Assembly (NCBI GenBank): GCA_030538605.1
Contig: JAUNTQ010000001.1
Location: 111,885 to 172,549, forward strand
Length of the DNA: 60,665 bases
From: Pseudomonadota bacterium
GTDB taxonomy: Bacteria; Pseudomonadota; Gammaproteobacteria; Burkholderiales; Burkholderiaceae_C
Direction of reading: 5' to 3'
Under the pieces are notes generated by a model. It did no database searches and had not been told where the DNA came from. It saw only the letters and a program-made list of their open reading frames with translations. Shown here piece after piece: positions 47,411 to 57,126 of the stretch. A program made the translations under genes and the position numbers. How positions within the stretch are numbered: position 1 is the first letter of the stretch; each line of letters opens with the position of its first letter.

Positions 47411-47550
47411 TCCCCCCTGAGTCGCCTGCGGCGCCTTCCCCCCGGAGGGGGGACGCCGCTGGTCGCCGGGGGAACCCCGGCTCGGGCGGCCACTTGAATG
47501 GCCTGCTCCGCGGCCCTTTTGGGCTTGCTGCGCAGCCCTCACGCATGGGC
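47409..47550 (+). repeat. GC-rich post-stop element, copy 3
   Basis: CCCCCCTGAGTCGCCTGCGG follows the rng TGA directly, then the CCTTCCCCCC/GGGGGGA hairpin, GGCCTGCTCCGCGGCCCTTT and GGGCTTGCTGCGCAGCCC. It has the same orientation to its gene as copies at 3396 and 28795. Confidence 0.8.
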
Positions 47551-47561
47551 GCGCCGGCCCC

Positions 47562-47643
47562 GTAGGCTGGGTAGAGCCGAAGGCGAAACCCAGCAAACCG
47601 GCTCGCGAGAACGCTGGGTTTCGCTGCGCTCTACCCAGCCTGC
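47562..47643. repeat. CTACCCAGCCTAC hairpin element
   Basis: GTAGGCTGGGTAGAGCCGAA pairs with the complementary block ending CTCTACCCAGCCTGC across about 18 bases. It lies between convergent rng and msbA next to the GC-rich element. Confidence 0.85.
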
Positions 47644-47674
47644 AAAGAGATGTGCAGCGAAAGGGCAGGCCGCC

Positions 47675-49507
47675 TCAGCCCGCCTCGCTCACCGCAACTG
47701 CCGACGCACCGGGCAGGCTGTGCAGCCGCGCGTACAGGCCGCCTTGCGCCACCAGGTCGGCGTGCGTGCCTTGCTCGATGATGCGGCCGCGCTCCATCAC
47801 CACGATGCGGTCGGCGTGTTCGATGGTGGACAGGCGGTGCGCAATGACGAGCGTGGTGCGCCCGGCCATCACGCGGGCCAGCGCCTGCTGCACCAGGCGC
47901 TCGCTCTCGGTGTCCAGCGCGCTGGTGGCTTCGTCCAGCAGCAGCACGGGCGCGTCCTTGTACAGCGCGCGCGCAATCGCCAGGCGCTGGCGCTGCCCGC
48001 CCGAGAGCTGCGTGGCGTTGTGCCCCAGCACGGTGTCCATGCCCTGCGGCAGGGCGGCGATGTGGGCAGCCAGGTTGGCGTCTTGCAGGCACTGCTGCAC
48101 GCGCGCGCGGTCGATCTGCGCCGCGCCCAGCGCCACGTTGGCGGCCACGCTGTCGTTGAGCATGGTCACGTCCTGGCTCACCAGCGCGAACTGCGCGCGC
48201 AGCGCGGGCAAGGGCCAGTCGGCAATGTCGCGCCCGTTCAGCAGCACCTGGCCCTGCGCGGGCTGCACGAAGCGCGGCAGCAGATGCACCAGCGTGGTCT
48301 TGCCCGAGCCCGATGGCCCCACCAGCGCCACGGTTTCGCCCGCGCGCACGTGCAGGCTCACGCCATCCAGCGCGGGGGCGGCATCGGCGGCATAGGCCAC
48401 GCGCACCTCGCGCAGTTCCAGCTCGCCGCCGCGTGCAGGCGTGTGCGCAGGTTCGGGTGCCTCTGCGGCGGCGCTGGCCTCGGGCCGCACCTCGGCCATC
48501 AGATCCAGCCCGCGCTCCAGCGCGGCCAGCCCGCGCGTGATGGGGCCGACCACCTCGGTCAGCCTGCGCAGCGGCTGAATCAGCATCAGCATCGCGCCGA
48601 TGAAGGCCACGAAGCCGCCCACCGTCACGTCGCGCCCCGCGCTGCTTTGCCCCTGGTGCAGCGCAATGCCGATCACCACCGACAGCGCCACCGCCGCCGC
48701 CATCTGCGCCAGCGGCATGGCCGCCGCCTGCGCCGCCGTGGCCTTGATGGACAGCCCGCGCAGCTGGCGGCTCAGCCGCTCGAAGCGCGTGGCCTGGCCC
48801 GTCTGCGCGCCATGCAGCCGCACCATGCGGTGGGCCAGCACGTTTTCTTCCACCACATAGGCCAGCTCGTCCGTGGTGGCCTGGCTCATGCGGGTGTAGC
48901 GGTACATGCGGCGCGACATCACGCGCATGATGAGCGCCACGATCGGCACCAGCACCAGCACGATGAGCGTGAGCGACCAGTTCAGATACAGCAGAAAAGC
49001 CATCAGCGCCACCACGCTGAAGCTGTCGCGCGCCAGGTTCAGCACCGACTGCACCAGCATCGTCGTGCCCGTCTGCACCTCATAAACAATCGTGTTGGCC
49101 AGCTGGCTGGCGCTTTGCCGCGCAAACAGCGACAGCTCGGCAGTCAGCAGCCGGTCGAACAGCTGCGCGCGCAGCTTGACCATGCCCTCGTTGGCGATGC
49201 GCGCCAGCGCATACTGGCTGCCAAAATGCGCCACCCCGCGCAGCGCGAACAGCCCCACGATGGCCACCGGCACCACCCAGATCGGCAGCGTGCCCTGCGT
49301 GAAGCCATCGTCCAGCAGCGGCTTGAGCAGCGCCGGCACCGACGCCTCCGTCAGCGCGCTCACCAGCGTGCCCAGCACCGCGATCAGCCAGCCCACGCGG
49401 TATTCGCTGAAATACGTCCACAAGCGCCCCAGGCGCTGGCGCAAGGGCCGCTGTGCGGAAACGGAGGCGGGCGGCACGGTGGGGCGCGGGTCGGTCATGC
49501 CGGGCAT
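47675..49507 (-). CDS. msbA: Lipid A export ATP-binding/permease protein MsbA
   Basis: This 610-residue half-transporter flips lipid A-core across the inner membrane. Six membrane segments occupy the first 320 residues ([20 protein letters not shown] at the first). The ATPase part has Walker [10 protein letters not shown], signature [15 protein letters not shown] and Walker [13 protein letters not shown]. Start is ATG 49507 or 49498 (MTDPRP). It is divergent from tolB, with palindrome H7 between. Confidence 0.93.
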   Translation of the reverse strand: MPGMTDPRPTVPPASVSAQRPLRQRLGRLWTYFSEYRVGWLIAVLGTLVSALTEASVPALLKPLLDDGFTQGTLPIWVVPVAIVGLFALRGVAHFGSQYALARIANEGMVKLRAQLFDRLLTAELSLFARQSASQLANTIVYEVQTGTTMLVQSVLNLARDSFSVVALMAFLLYLNWSLTLIVLVLVPIVALIMRVMSRRMYRYTRMSQATTDELAYVVEENVLAHRMVRLHGAQTGQATRFERLSRQLRGLSIKATAAQAAAMPLAQMAAAVALSVVIGIALHQGQSSAGRDVTVGGFVAFIGAMLMLIQPLRRLTEVVGPITRGLAALERGLDLMAEVRPEASAAAEAPEPAHTPARGGELELREVRVAYAADAAPALDGVSLHVRAGETVALVGPSGSGKTTLVHLLPRFVQPAQGQVLLNGRDIADWPLPALRAQFALVSQDVTMLNDSVAANVALGAAQIDRARVQQCLQDANLAAHIAALPQGMDTVLGHNATQLSGGQRQRLAIARALYKDAPVLLLDEATSALDTESERLVQQALARVMAGRTTLVIAHRLSTIEHADRIVVMERGRIIEQGTHADLVAQGGLYARLHSLPGASAVAVSEAG

Positions 49508-49553
49508 TCTACGAAGCCGGTGTGTCAGCGCAGGCCTGGGCCAAGAATAAATG

Positions 49554-49632
49554 ATAGCTTCTTGCGTACGTCATTCATCATATTTTATTAATATACATTC
49601 AAACTCTTTGAAAAAACTGCGCAAGAAGCTAT
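49554..49632. repeat. AT-rich palindrome H7
   Basis: ATAGCTTCTTGCGTACG on the left and CTGCGCAAGAAGCTAT on the right pair well in the outer part, with a loose AT-rich middle. It lies between divergent msbA and tolB. Confidence 0.75.
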
Positions 49633-49814
49633 GAAAATTGATTTATCCGCCCTGGGCGCCTGCGGCGTCCCGCCCGCCATCGCGGCGGGCGTGGAACTTT
49701 CATACCCCATCGTGGACGAAAACACAGTTTGAAACGCCGCCTCACACAGGCTTGCTACCATTGCCGGCTGAACCCATCGGCTGGCGCCCCAAGCTTTTTT
49801 GCCGCCCCGCCGAT

Positions 49815-51116
49815 ATGACCTCACCTCCCCCCAGCCGCATGTCATCACCCAACTGGCAACGCCGTGGCCTCGTCGCCGCGCTGGCCGCCGCCCCCTTTCC
49901 CGCCGCCTTCGCGCAGTTCCGCGTCGAAGTCTCCGGCGTGGGCCTCACCCAGCTGCCCATCGCCCTCGTGCCCTTTCGCGGCGAAGCCGGCGCGCCGCAG
50001 AAAATCAGCGACATCGTCCGCGCCGACCTGGAGCGCACCGGCCAGTTCCGCGCCATCAGCGCCAGCGGCCAGAGCATGGACGAAACCGTGCGGCCCGACA
50101 TGACCGTCTGGCGCCAGCGCAGCGCCGATTCGCTTGCCGGCGGCAGCGTCACCCGCCTGCCCGATGGCCGCTGGGACGTGCGCTTTCGCCTGTGGGACGT
50201 GGTCAAGGACCAGGACCTGGGCGGCCAGGGCTACGTCGTCCCCCAGGCCGATCTGCGCTTGGCCGCGCACAAGATCGCCGACTACATCTACGAAAAGCTC
50301 ACCGGCGAAAAAGGCGTGTTCTCCACCCGCCTGGCCTACGTCACCAAGGCCGGCAGCCGCTACACCCTGTGGGTGGCCGACTCCGACGGCGAAAACGCCC
50401 AGGCCGCGCTGGGCAGCCCCGAGCCCATCATCTCCCCCACCTGGTCGCCCAATGGCGCGCAGCTGGCCTATGTGTCGTTCGAGTCGCGCAAGCCCGTCAT
50501 CTACGTGCACGACGTGGCCACCGGCCGCCGCCGCCTGCTGGCCAACTTCCGCGGCTCCAACAGCGCCCCCGCCTGGTCGCCCGATGGCCGCAGCCTGGCC
50601 GTCACCCTCAGCCGCGACGGCGGCTCGCAGATCTACCTCATCAGCGCTGCCGGCGGCGAGCCGCGCCGCCTGACGCAATCGCCCAGCATCGACACCGAGC
50701 CCGCCTTCTCTCCCGACGGCGGCACCCTCTACTTCGTGAGCGACCGCGGCGGCGCGCCGCAGGTCTACCGCATGCCCGCCAGCGGCGGCGCCGCGCAGCG
50801 CGTCACCTTCAGCGGCGGCTACAACGTCTCGCCCACCGTCAGCCCCGACGGCCGCTACCTGGCCTACATCTCCCGCAGCGGCGGCTACCGGCTGCACGTG
50901 ATGGAGCTGGCCTCCGGCAGCGTCACCGCCGTCACCGACACCGCCGAAGACGAAAACCCCAGCTTCGCCCCCAACAGCCGCCTCATCGTCTACGCCACCC
51001 GCCAGGGCGGGCGCGACGCGCTGATGACCACCACCGTGGACGGCCGCATCAAGGCCCGCCTGGCGGGCCGCGCCGGCGACATCCGCGAGCCCTCCTGGGG
51101 CCCCTTCCAGCGGTAA
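49815..51116 (+). CDS. tolB: Tol-Pal system protein TolB
   Basis: This 433-residue periplasmic beta-propeller binds Pal and helps outer-membrane constriction during division. A signal peptide with paired arginines (QRRGLVAALAAAPFPAAFA) precedes FRVEVSGVGL. Propeller repeats such as SWSPDG-like SPTWSPNGAQLAYVSF and PAFSPDGGTLYFVSDR are clear. ATG 49815 gives the usual length; 49839 is an alternative. pal and cpoB follow, but tolQ, tolR and tolA are not upstream, where msbA lies divergently. Confidence 0.95.
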   Translation: MTSPPPSRMSSPNWQRRGLVAALAAAPFPAAFAQFRVEVSGVGLTQLPIALVPFRGEAGAPQKISDIVRADLERTGQFRAISASGQSMDETVRPDMTVWRQRSADSLAGGSVTRLPDGRWDVRFRLWDVVKDQDLGGQGYVVPQADLRLAAHKIADYIYEKLTGEKGVFSTRLAYVTKAGSRYTLWVADSDGENAQAALGSPEPIISPTWSPNGAQLAYVSFESRKPVIYVHDVATGRRRLLANFRGSNSAPAWSPDGRSLAVTLSRDGGSQIYLISAAGGEPRRLTQSPSIDTEPAFSPDGGTLYFVSDRGGAPQVYRMPASGGAAQRVTFSGGYNVSPTVSPDGRYLAYISRSGGYRLHVMELASGSVTAVTDTAEDENPSFAPNSRLIVYATRQGGRDALMTTTVDGRIKARLAGRAGDIREPSWGPFQR

Positions 51117-51188
51117 GCCGCTTTGCATCTCGCCCCGGTCCCGGGGCACTTCCCTTCACCGTGTTTCATTGACGAGGAGTTTTCAATC

Positions 51189-51728
51189 ATGACGATCAAG
51201 CGATATCTGATGGTGGCCGCCCTGGCCGTGGTACTGGCCGGCTGCGGCTCCAGCGTCAAGCTCGACCCGCCCGTGCAGGGCGCCGACACCGGCACCGTCG
51301 GCTCGGGCAGCGACGGCGCCGTCGGCACCGGCGCCGGCCAGAGCACCGTCACCCAGGTGCACGCCGACCCGTCCGGCGCCGACATGGCCGGCCCCGCCGG
51401 CGTGGGCCGCGTGATCTATTTCGACTTCGACAGCTTCAGCGTCAGGCCCGACGACCAGGCCATCGTTGACCAGCACGCCCGCTTCATGCGCGCCAACCCC
51501 GGCCGCAGCGTCTTTCTTGAGGGCCACACAGACGAACGCGGCAGCCGCGAATACAACCTGTCTCTCGGCCAAAAACGCGCCGAAGCCGTGCGCCGCGCCA
51601 TGACCCTCGTCGGTGCCAGCGACGCGCAGATCGAAGCCGTCAGCTTCGGCGAGGAAAAGCCCGCTGCCAGCGGCGCCAGCGAAGACGCCTACGCACAGAA
51701 CCGCCGCGTCGAAATCCGCTACCGCTGA
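51189..51728 (+). CDS. pal: Peptidoglycan-associated lipoprotein Pal
   Basis: This 179-residue outer-membrane lipoprotein links the outer membrane to peptidoglycan. The lipobox LAGC gives lipidated Cys19. After a Gly/Thr/Asp linker, the OmpA-like domain has IYFDFDSFSVRPDD and LEGHTDERGSREYNLSLGQK. A GACGAGGAG ribosome site is well placed before ATG 51189. It is cotranscribed with tolB and cpoB. Confidence 0.97.
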   Translation: MTIKRYLMVAALAVVLAGCGSSVKLDPPVQGADTGTVGSGSDGAVGTGAGQSTVTQVHADPSGADMAGPAGVGRVIYFDFDSFSVRPDDQAIVDQHARFMRANPGRSVFLEGHTDERGSREYNLSLGQKRAEAVRRAMTLVGASDAQIEAVSFGEEKPAASGASEDAYAQNRRVEIRYR

Positions 51729-51733
51729 ACCCC

Positions 51734-52531
51734 ATGACCATGCCCATGCGCATCACCCATCTGCGTGCCGCCGTGCTGGCCCTGGCCTGCCTGGCAGGCC
51801 AGGGCGCGGTACACGCGCAGCTTTTCGGCGATGACCAGGCCCGCCAGGCCATCCTCGACCTGCGCCAGCGCTTCGACCAGGCCGTGGCCGCGCAAAACCG
51901 CCTGGTAGACGAAAACACCCAGCTGCGCCGCGGCATGCTCGATCTGCAGCAGCAGATCGAAACCATGCGCGGCGACCTGGCCCGCTCGCGCGGACAGGAA
52001 GAGCAGCTGCTGCGCGACATCGACGAGCTCAAGCGCAGCCAGGCGGCGCAGCAGCAGACGCTTGACGAGCGCCTGCGCAAGCTCGAAACCGGCGCCCCAC
52101 ACCTGTCCGACCCGGCCGGCGCCCCCCCCGTCAACCCCATGACCGGCGAAGGCAGCGCGGGCGAAAAGCCCGACTACGACGCCGCGCTCGCCGTCTTCCG
52201 CGCGGGCGACTTCAAGGGCGCGCAAACCGGCTTCGCCAACTTCATCAAGCGCTACCCGCGCAGCAGCCTGGCACCCTCGGCCCTGTTCTGGCTGGGCAAT
52301 GCGCAATACGCCACGCGCGACTACAAGGAAGCCATCACCAATTTCCGCTCGCTGCTCACCGCCGCGCCCAACCACCAGCGCGCCCCCGAGGCCATGCTCT
52401 CCATCGCCAACTGCCAGATCGAGCTGAAAGACACGCGATCGGCCCGCACCACGCTGGAGTCGCTCATCAAGACCTACCCCAGCTCCGAAGCCGCGCAAGC
52501 CGGCAAGGAGCGGCTGGCCCGCCTGAAATAA
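51734..52531 (+). CDS. cpoB: Cell division coordinator CpoB (YbgF)
   Basis: This 265-residue periplasmic protein coordinates peptidoglycan synthesis with Tol-Pal constriction. After a signal peptide (ALACLAGQGAVHAQ), residues about 30-100 form a glutamine-rich coiled coil and residues about 140-265 hold TPR repeats (YDAALAVFRAGDFKGAQTGF and similar). It starts 5 bases after pal. A strong hairpin follows the stop. Confidence 0.95.
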   Translation: MTMPMRITHLRAAVLALACLAGQGAVHAQLFGDDQARQAILDLRQRFDQAVAAQNRLVDENTQLRRGMLDLQQQIETMRGDLARSRGQEEQLLRDIDELKRSQAAQQQTLDERLRKLETGAPHLSDPAGAPPVNPMTGEGSAGEKPDYDAALAVFRAGDFKGAQTGFANFIKRYPRSSLAPSALFWLGNAQYATRDYKEAITNFRSLLTAAPNHQRAPEAMLSIANCQIELKDTRSARTTLESLIKTYPSSEAAQAGKERLARLK

Positions 52532-52543
52532 ACCGCCCGCCAG

Positions 52544-52585
52544 GCCAAACGCCCCAGGCAGTGAGAGCTGCCTGGGGCGTTTGGC
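52544..52585 (+). terminator. Hairpin terminator after cpoB
   Basis: GCCAAACGCCCCAGGCAG pairs perfectly with CTGCCTGGGGCGTTTGGC around a 6-base loop. No T-run follows; instead TATAAT of the next promoter begins at once, so hairpin and promoter are packed together. Confidence 0.75.
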
Positions 52586-52591
52586 TATAAT
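52586..52591 (+). promoter_or_regulatory. -10 box of the rpsF operon promoter
   Basis: TATAAT preceded by TTGGC forms a consensus -10 with an extended-like context about 70 bases before the rpsF start. The -35 region would fall inside the cpoB terminator hairpin, with no clear consensus. Confidence 0.6.
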
Positions 52592-52659
52592 GCCGGGTTT
52601 CCTTGCCGCACCCCGAATCGACGCCGGGGGCGGCTTTTTCTCATCCACAAGGAGAGTCC

Positions 52660-53025
52660 ATGCGTCACTACGAAATCATCTTGCTCATCCACCCGGATCA
52701 GAGCGAGCAGGTTCCCGCCATGCTGGAACGCTACAAGGGCATGATCACCGCCGGCGGCGGCCAGATCCACCGCCAGGAAGACTGGGGCCGCCGTCAGCTG
52801 GCCTACCAGATCAACAAGCTGGCCAAGGCCCACTACCTGTGCCTGAACATCGAGGCCGATCAGGCCGTGATGGCCGAGTTGGAGCACGCCTTCAAGTTCA
52901 ACGACGCCGTGCTGCGCCACCTCACCGTGCAGAAGAAAAAGGCCGATACCGGCCCGTCCTCGATGATGAAGACCGTCGAGCGCGAAGAGGCCCGCAAGGC
53001 CCAGCAGGTGGAGACCGCCAACTGA
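52660..53025 (+). CDS. rpsF: 30S ribosomal protein S6
   Basis: This 121-residue ribosomal protein starts [20 protein letters not shown], and [24 protein letters not shown] is diagnostic. AAGGAGAG precedes the ATG. It heads the rpsF-priB-rpsR-rplI operon. Its stop overlaps the region where priB must begin. Confidence 0.98.
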   Translation: MRHYEIILLIHPDQSEQVPAMLERYKGMITAGGGQIHRQEDWGRRQLAYQINKLAKAHYLCLNIEADQAVMAELEHAFKFNDAVLRHLTVQKKKADTGPSSMMKTVEREEARKAQQVETAN

Positions 53026-53378
53026 TTGGGCCGCACGCGCAGGCTGACAGCGGCGCGCCACAGCGCCACGCCGCCAACCACACGCGCCTGACCGCCTGCA
53101 TCACCGAGCTGAGCGCCCCACGCTACACACCGGCCGGACTGCCCGCCCTGGACCTGCGGCTCGAACACGAGTCGCAAGTGGACGAGGCAGGCAGCCCCAG
53201 GCAGGTGAAAGCGGTGCTCAAGGCGGTGGCCATCGGATCGGTGGCCGAGCGGCTCGGCAAGCAGCCCGTCGGCTCCAGGTGGTGTTTCAGCGGTTTTCTC
53301 GCCAGCCCGCGCCAAGCCAAGTCAGTGGTGCTTCACATCCAGGATTTTCAGCAAGACCCGATTCAAGGAGGCTCTTAA
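53025..53378 (+). CDS. priB: Primosomal replication protein N (PriB)
   Basis: This single-stranded-DNA-binding protein helps restart replication with PriA. The OB-fold core LTACITELSAPRYTPAGLPALDLRLEHES and GFLASPRQAKSVVLHIQDFQQD identify it, and it lies in the conserved rpsF-priB-rpsR place. The frame has no ATG, GTG or TTG between the rpsF stop and the core; the nearest options are ATT at 53025, which overlaps the rpsF TGA, CTG at 53022, or a later CTG or ACG. The ATT start (117 residues) is used here provisionally. A base error upstream is the alternative. Confidence 0.85.
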   Translation: MGPHAQADSGAPQRHAANHTRLTACITELSAPRYTPAGLPALDLRLEHESQVDEAGSPRQVKAVLKAVAIGSVAERLGKQPVGSRWCFSGFLASPRQAKSVVLHIQDFQQDPIQGGS

Positions 53379-53660
53379 ATGGCCACGTTCAAGAAATTCA
53401 ACAAGGACAAGCGTCCCAAGCGCAACACCCAGTCGCTGCTGTTCAAGCGCAAGCGCTTTTGCCGCTTCACCGTCGCCGGCGTCGAAGAGATCGACTACAA
53501 GGACGTCGACACCCTGCGCGACTTCATCAGCGAAAACGGCAAGATCGTGCCCGCCCGCCTGACCGGCACGCGCGCCATCTACCAGCGCCAGCTCAACACC
53601 GCCATCAAGCGCGCACGCTTTCTGGCCATGTTGCCCTACACCGACCAGCACAAGGTCTGA
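53379..53660 (+). CDS. rpsR: 30S ribosomal protein S18
   Basis: This 93-residue protein binds S6 and 16S r[23 protein letters not shown] and [15 protein letters not shown] are typical. AAGGAGG lies just upstream, inside the priB end, and the ATG follows the priB stop directly. Confidence 0.98.
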   Translation: MATFKKFNKDKRPKRNTQSLLFKRKRFCRFTVAGVEEIDYKDVDTLRDFISENGKIVPARLTGTRAIYQRQLNTAIKRARFLAMLPYTDQHKV

Positions 53661-53673
53661 AGGAGACTACGCC

Positions 53674-54126
53674 ATGCAAATCATTCTTCTGGACAAGGTC
53701 GTCAACCTGGGCAACCTGGGTGAAATCGTCAAAGTCAAGGACGGCTACGCCCGCAACTACCTGATCCCCTCTGGTCGCGCTCGCCGTGCCACCGAAGCGG
53801 CCAAGGCCGAGTTCGAGGCTCGCCGCGCCGAGCTGGAAAAGCAGGCCGCCGAAAAGCTCGCCGCCGCGCAAGCCCAAGGCGAAAAGCTGAGCGGGCAGAC
53901 TGTCAAGCTCACGCAAAAAGCCGGTGTCGATGGCCGCCTGTTCGGCTCCGTCACCAACCACGACATCGCCGACGAGCTCAAGAAAATGGGCTTCGACGTA
54001 CACAAGTCGCAGGTGCGCTTGCCCGCAGGCCCCATCAAGACCGTGAGCGAGAGCGCCGTGCAAGTGGCCTTGCACACCGACGTGGACGTGGAAATCACCG
54101 TGGCCGTGTACGGCGAAACCGCCTGA
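53674..54126 (+). CDS. rplI: 50S ribosomal protein L9
   Basis: This 150-residue protein has the N-terminal rRNA-binding domain [20 protein letters not shown], a long connecting helix rich in Ala, Glu and Lys (about residues 41-75) and the C-terminal domain ending [10 protein letters not shown]-like. It is last in the rpsF operon and followed by a terminator. Confidence 0.98.
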   Translation: MQIILLDKVVNLGNLGEIVKVKDGYARNYLIPSGRARRATEAAKAEFEARRAELEKQAAEKLAAAQAQGEKLSGQTVKLTQKAGVDGRLFGSVTNHDIADELKKMGFDVHKSQVRLPAGPIKTVSESAVQVALHTDVDVEITVAVYGETA

Positions 54127-54156
54127 TCGACGCTGCCGATCTGCGCCCTGTGCGCC

Positions 54157-54195
54157 AAAGCCGCCCGCCGCAAGGCTGGCGGCTTTGTTTTTTTG
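54157..54195 (+). terminator. Intrinsic terminator after rplI
   Basis: AAAGCCGCC pairs with GGCGGCTTT across a 12-base loop and is followed by GTTTTTTTT. This is a clear rho-independent terminator of the ribosomal operon. Confidence 0.92.
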
Positions 54196-54348
54196 CGATG
54201 CTGGCTTGTCCACATCCTGCATGCGCTTTCCCACTCTTGCTGCACCGCTTTTCCACAGACTTGTGCAATGACTTTGCGGGGCATGGGGCTTAGCATTGGC
54301 CGCCGCGCCTTGTTCGCTGCCCCACCCACCGTTCTCGCCCGCCTTCTC

Positions 54349-55764
54349 ATGTCCGTCGTTTTTCCCCCCACTTTCACAGACCTTGGCGACGATGCGCCGT
54401 TTGACCGCCAGGTGGCGCAGCTGCGCATTCCGCCGCATTCGGTCGAGGCCGAGTCGAGCGTGCTGGGCGGGCTGCTGCTCGACAACCACGTGTGGGACCG
54501 CGTGGGCGATCTGCTCATCGACAGCGACTTCTACCGCTACGAGCACCGCCTTGTCTACGCCGCCATCGGCAAGCTCGTCAACGAGAGCAAGCCCGCCGAC
54601 GTCATCACCGTACACGAAGAGCTGCAACGCCAGGGCAAGGCCGATGAAGTGGGCGGGCTGGCCTACCTCAACGCGCTGGCGCAATACGTGCCCAGCGCGG
54701 CCAACATCCGCCGCTATGCCGAGCTGGTGCGCGAGCGCTCCATCCTGCGCAAGCTGGTGAGCGCCAGCGACGAAATCGCCACCAGCGCCTTCAACCCGAA
54801 AGGCCGCGCGGTAGACAAGATTCTGGACGAGGCCGAGGGCAAGATCTTCAAGATCGGCGAAGAAGGCTCGCGCATGAAGCAGGGCTTTCAGTCGCTGGAC
54901 GGCCTCGTCGTGCAGCTGCTCGACCGCGTGCACGAGATGTCGGAAAACCCCAGCGACGTGACCGGCGTGCCCACGGGTTTTATCGACCTCGACCGCATGA
55001 CGGCGGGCCTGCAAGCGGGCGATCTGGTCATTCTGGCCGCCCGCCCGTCCATGGGCAAAACCGCGTTTGCCGTCAACATCGCCGAGCACGTTGCCATGCG
55101 CGAGCGGCTGCCCGTGGCCGTGTTCTCCATGGAAATGGGTGCCTCGCAACTGGCCGTGCGTATCGTCGGCTCCATCGCCCGCGTCGATCAGGGCCACCTG
55201 CGCACGGGCCGGCTCACCACGGACGAGTGGCCCCGGCTCACCGAGGCCATCGAGAACCTGCGCGAAGTCAGCCTGCACATCGACGAAACGCCCGGCCTCA
55301 CCCCTTCGGAGCTGCGCGCCAACGCCCGCCGCCTGGCGCGCCAATGCGGCAAGCTGGGCCTGATCGTGGTGGACTACCTGCAACTGATGAGCGGCAGCAG
55401 CAGCGACGGCGAAAACCGCGCCACCGAGCTGGGTGAAATCTCCCGTGGCCTGAAAGCGCTGGCCAAGGAGCTGCAATGCCCCGTGATTGCGCTGTCGCAG
55501 CTCAACCGCAGCGTGGAGCAGCGCACCGACAAGCGCCCCATGATGAGCGACCTGCGCGAATCCGGCGCCATCGAGCAGGACGCCGACATCATCATGTTCA
55601 TCTACCGCGACGACTACTACAACAAGGAATCGCGCGAGCCCGGCGTGGCCGAGATCATCATCGGCAAGCAGCGCAACGGCCCTACGGGCACCGTCAAGCT
55701 GAGCTTTCTCAAGCACCTCACCCGCTTCGAGAGCATGCCCTACGGCATGTCCGATGACCACTGA
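54349..55764 (+). CDS. dnaB: Replicative DNA helicase DnaB
   Basis: This 471-residue hexameric helicase unwinds the replication fork. The N-terminal domain has RIPPHSVEAESSVLGGLLLD, and the RecA-like motor has Walker A ARPSMGKT (231-238), Walker B LIVVDYLQLM and LSQLNRSVEQR. ATG 54349 gives the usual length. It follows the ribosomal operon but is separated by a terminator. No intein is present. Confidence 0.97.
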   Translation: MSVVFPPTFTDLGDDAPFDRQVAQLRIPPHSVEAESSVLGGLLLDNHVWDRVGDLLIDSDFYRYEHRLVYAAIGKLVNESKPADVITVHEELQRQGKADEVGGLAYLNALAQYVPSAANIRRYAELVRERSILRKLVSASDEIATSAFNPKGRAVDKILDEAEGKIFKIGEEGSRMKQGFQSLDGLVVQLLDRVHEMSENPSDVTGVPTGFIDLDRMTAGLQAGDLVILAARPSMGKTAFAVNIAEHVAMRERLPVAVFSMEMGASQLAVRIVGSIARVDQGHLRTGRLTTDEWPRLTEAIENLREVSLHIDETPGLTPSELRANARRLARQCGKLGLIVVDYLQLMSGSSSDGENRATELGEISRGLKALAKELQCPVIALSQLNRSVEQRTDKRPMMSDLRESGAIEQDADIIMFIYRDDYYNKESREPGVAEIIIGKQRNGPTGTVKLSFLKHLTRFESMPYGMSDDH

Positions 55765-55789
55765 AAGCGCGCGCCATCCCCGCTGTCCT

Positions 55790-56482
55790 TCACGCCCGGG
55801 CCATGCCGCCAGCTTGCATCAGGGGGGCGTGTTCCGGCGCGCGGAAAAACGCCAGCAGCGCCCGCACCGCGTCGGGCTGCGTGGATGAGGCCGCCACCCC
55901 GCCCGAGAACACCGTGGTGATCTGAATCGCCTCCGGCAGCGGGCCCAGCACCTCGATGCCTGGCAGGTGCATCAGCTCGCTCAGCTGCTGAAAGCCCAGC
56001 GCCACCTCGCCGCTGGCCACCAGCCTGCCCACGGGCACGCCCGGCGGCGGCACCACCAGCTTGGCCTGCACCGCGTCGGCCAGCCCCCAGCGCTCGAACA
56101 GCCGGGCCAGCGCCACGCCGCTCGGGCCGGTGGAGCAGGCCAGGCTGCGGGCCGTGCGCACCGCCTCGCGCACGGCGGCTTCGCTGTCCATGTCGGGCCG
56201 TGGAGCGCCAGCGCGCACCGCCGCTGCCACGCCTGAGCGCGCCACGTCCACCCGGCTGCCCGGCAGCACATGGCCGCTGGCGATGAGCTGGTCGATCGCA
56301 TCGGCCGCCAGCAGCACGCCGTCGAAGGCCTCGCCCGCCTGCACGCGCCGCGCGGCGTCCACGCCGCCCACCGACTCCAGCGTGACCGGCACGTCAGGCC
56401 GTTGCCGCTGGTGGCGCGCCAGCAGCTCGGCATACAGCTTTTGCGTGGCCTTGGAGGAAACGAGGGCAAGCGGAGCGGACAT
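55790..56482 (-). CDS. ModA-like extracellular solute-binding domain protein without signal peptide
   Basis: This 230-residue protein has the type II periplasmic binding fold of molybdate-binding-like proteins (SSKATQKLYAELLAR, FDGVLLAADAIDQLIASG, SGEVALGFQQLSEL). The start MSAPLALVSSKATQ lacks a signal peptide, and the upstream extension has none either, so the product may stay in the cytoplasm or be exported by another route. No ABC permease or ATPase is adjacent. The role is unknown. Confidence 0.75.
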   Translation of the reverse strand: MSAPLALVSSKATQKLYAELLARHQRQRPDVPVTLESVGGVDAARRVQAGEAFDGVLLAADAIDQLIASGHVLPGSRVDVARSGVAAAVRAGAPRPDMDSEAAVREAVRTARSLACSTGPSGVALARLFERWGLADAVQAKLVVPPPGVPVGRLVASGEVALGFQQLSELMHLPGIEVLGPLPEAIQITTVFSGGVAASSTQPDAVRALLAFFRAPEHAPLMQAGGMARA

Positions 56483-56682
56483 GGCGCAGGCGGGCAGTGG
56501 ATGAAACGCGCCGATTGTGCGGCAGCGGCGGCCCGGGTGTCGTTGGGGGTTGAACGTGTGGGAGGCGCGCCGAATGCTCAAGCCGTTCGCGAGGCGCGGA
56601 ATAATCTGGCACGATGTGTCGCGGTGCGCTGCACCCATCCACATCGCATTCATCCACACCGCACTTCCTGAAGGACAGCCGC

Positions 56683-57123
56683 ATGCCCACTGTTGCCGAC
56701 ATCCTTGCTTCCAGAACCGGCGTTCCGCCCGCTTCGCTGCCGCCCACCGCCACCGTGCGCCAGGCCTTGCAGTGCATGGCCGACCTCAACATCGGCTCCG
56801 TGCTCATCATGCAGGGCGATGCGCTGCTGGGCATCTTCACCGAGCGCGATTACGCCCGCAAGCTCGTGCTCAAGGGCCTGGGCTCGGGCGACACGCTGCT
56901 GGCCGACGTGATGACGGCCAAGCTCTACGTGGTCGGCCCGCGCCAGTCGGTGCAGGAGTGCCTGGGCATCATGACCAAGGGCCGCATCCGCCACCTGCCC
57001 GTGGTGGAAGGCGCGCAGGTGCTGGGCCTGGTGTCCATTGGCGACCTGGTGAACGCGCAGCTGGCCGAGCAGCGCTTCATCATCGAGCAGCTTGAGGGCT
57101 ACATCGCCGGCCAGATGGGCTGA
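56683..57123 (+). CDS. CBS-domain-pair protein
   Basis: This 146-residue cytoplasmic protein is two CBS motifs (about 10-70 and 77-135), with [22 protein letters not shown] and the matching [25 protein letters not shown] pairs bind adenine nucleotides and usually sense energy state. The stand-alone form is common in proteobacteria. Its partner is not known. tsaD lies 38 bases downstream. Confidence 0.9.
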   Translation: MPTVADILASRTGVPPASLPPTATVRQALQCMADLNIGSVLIMQGDALLGIFTERDYARKLVLKGLGSGDTLLADVMTAKLYVVGPRQSVQECLGIMTKGRIRHLPVVEGAQVLGLVSIGDLVNAQLAEQRFIIEQLEGYIAGQMG

Positions 57124-57126
57124 GCC

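Noticed and set aside
53605-55761. 718-codon minus-strand frame opposite rplI and dnaB
   Set aside because: Antisense shadow of two well-supported genes.
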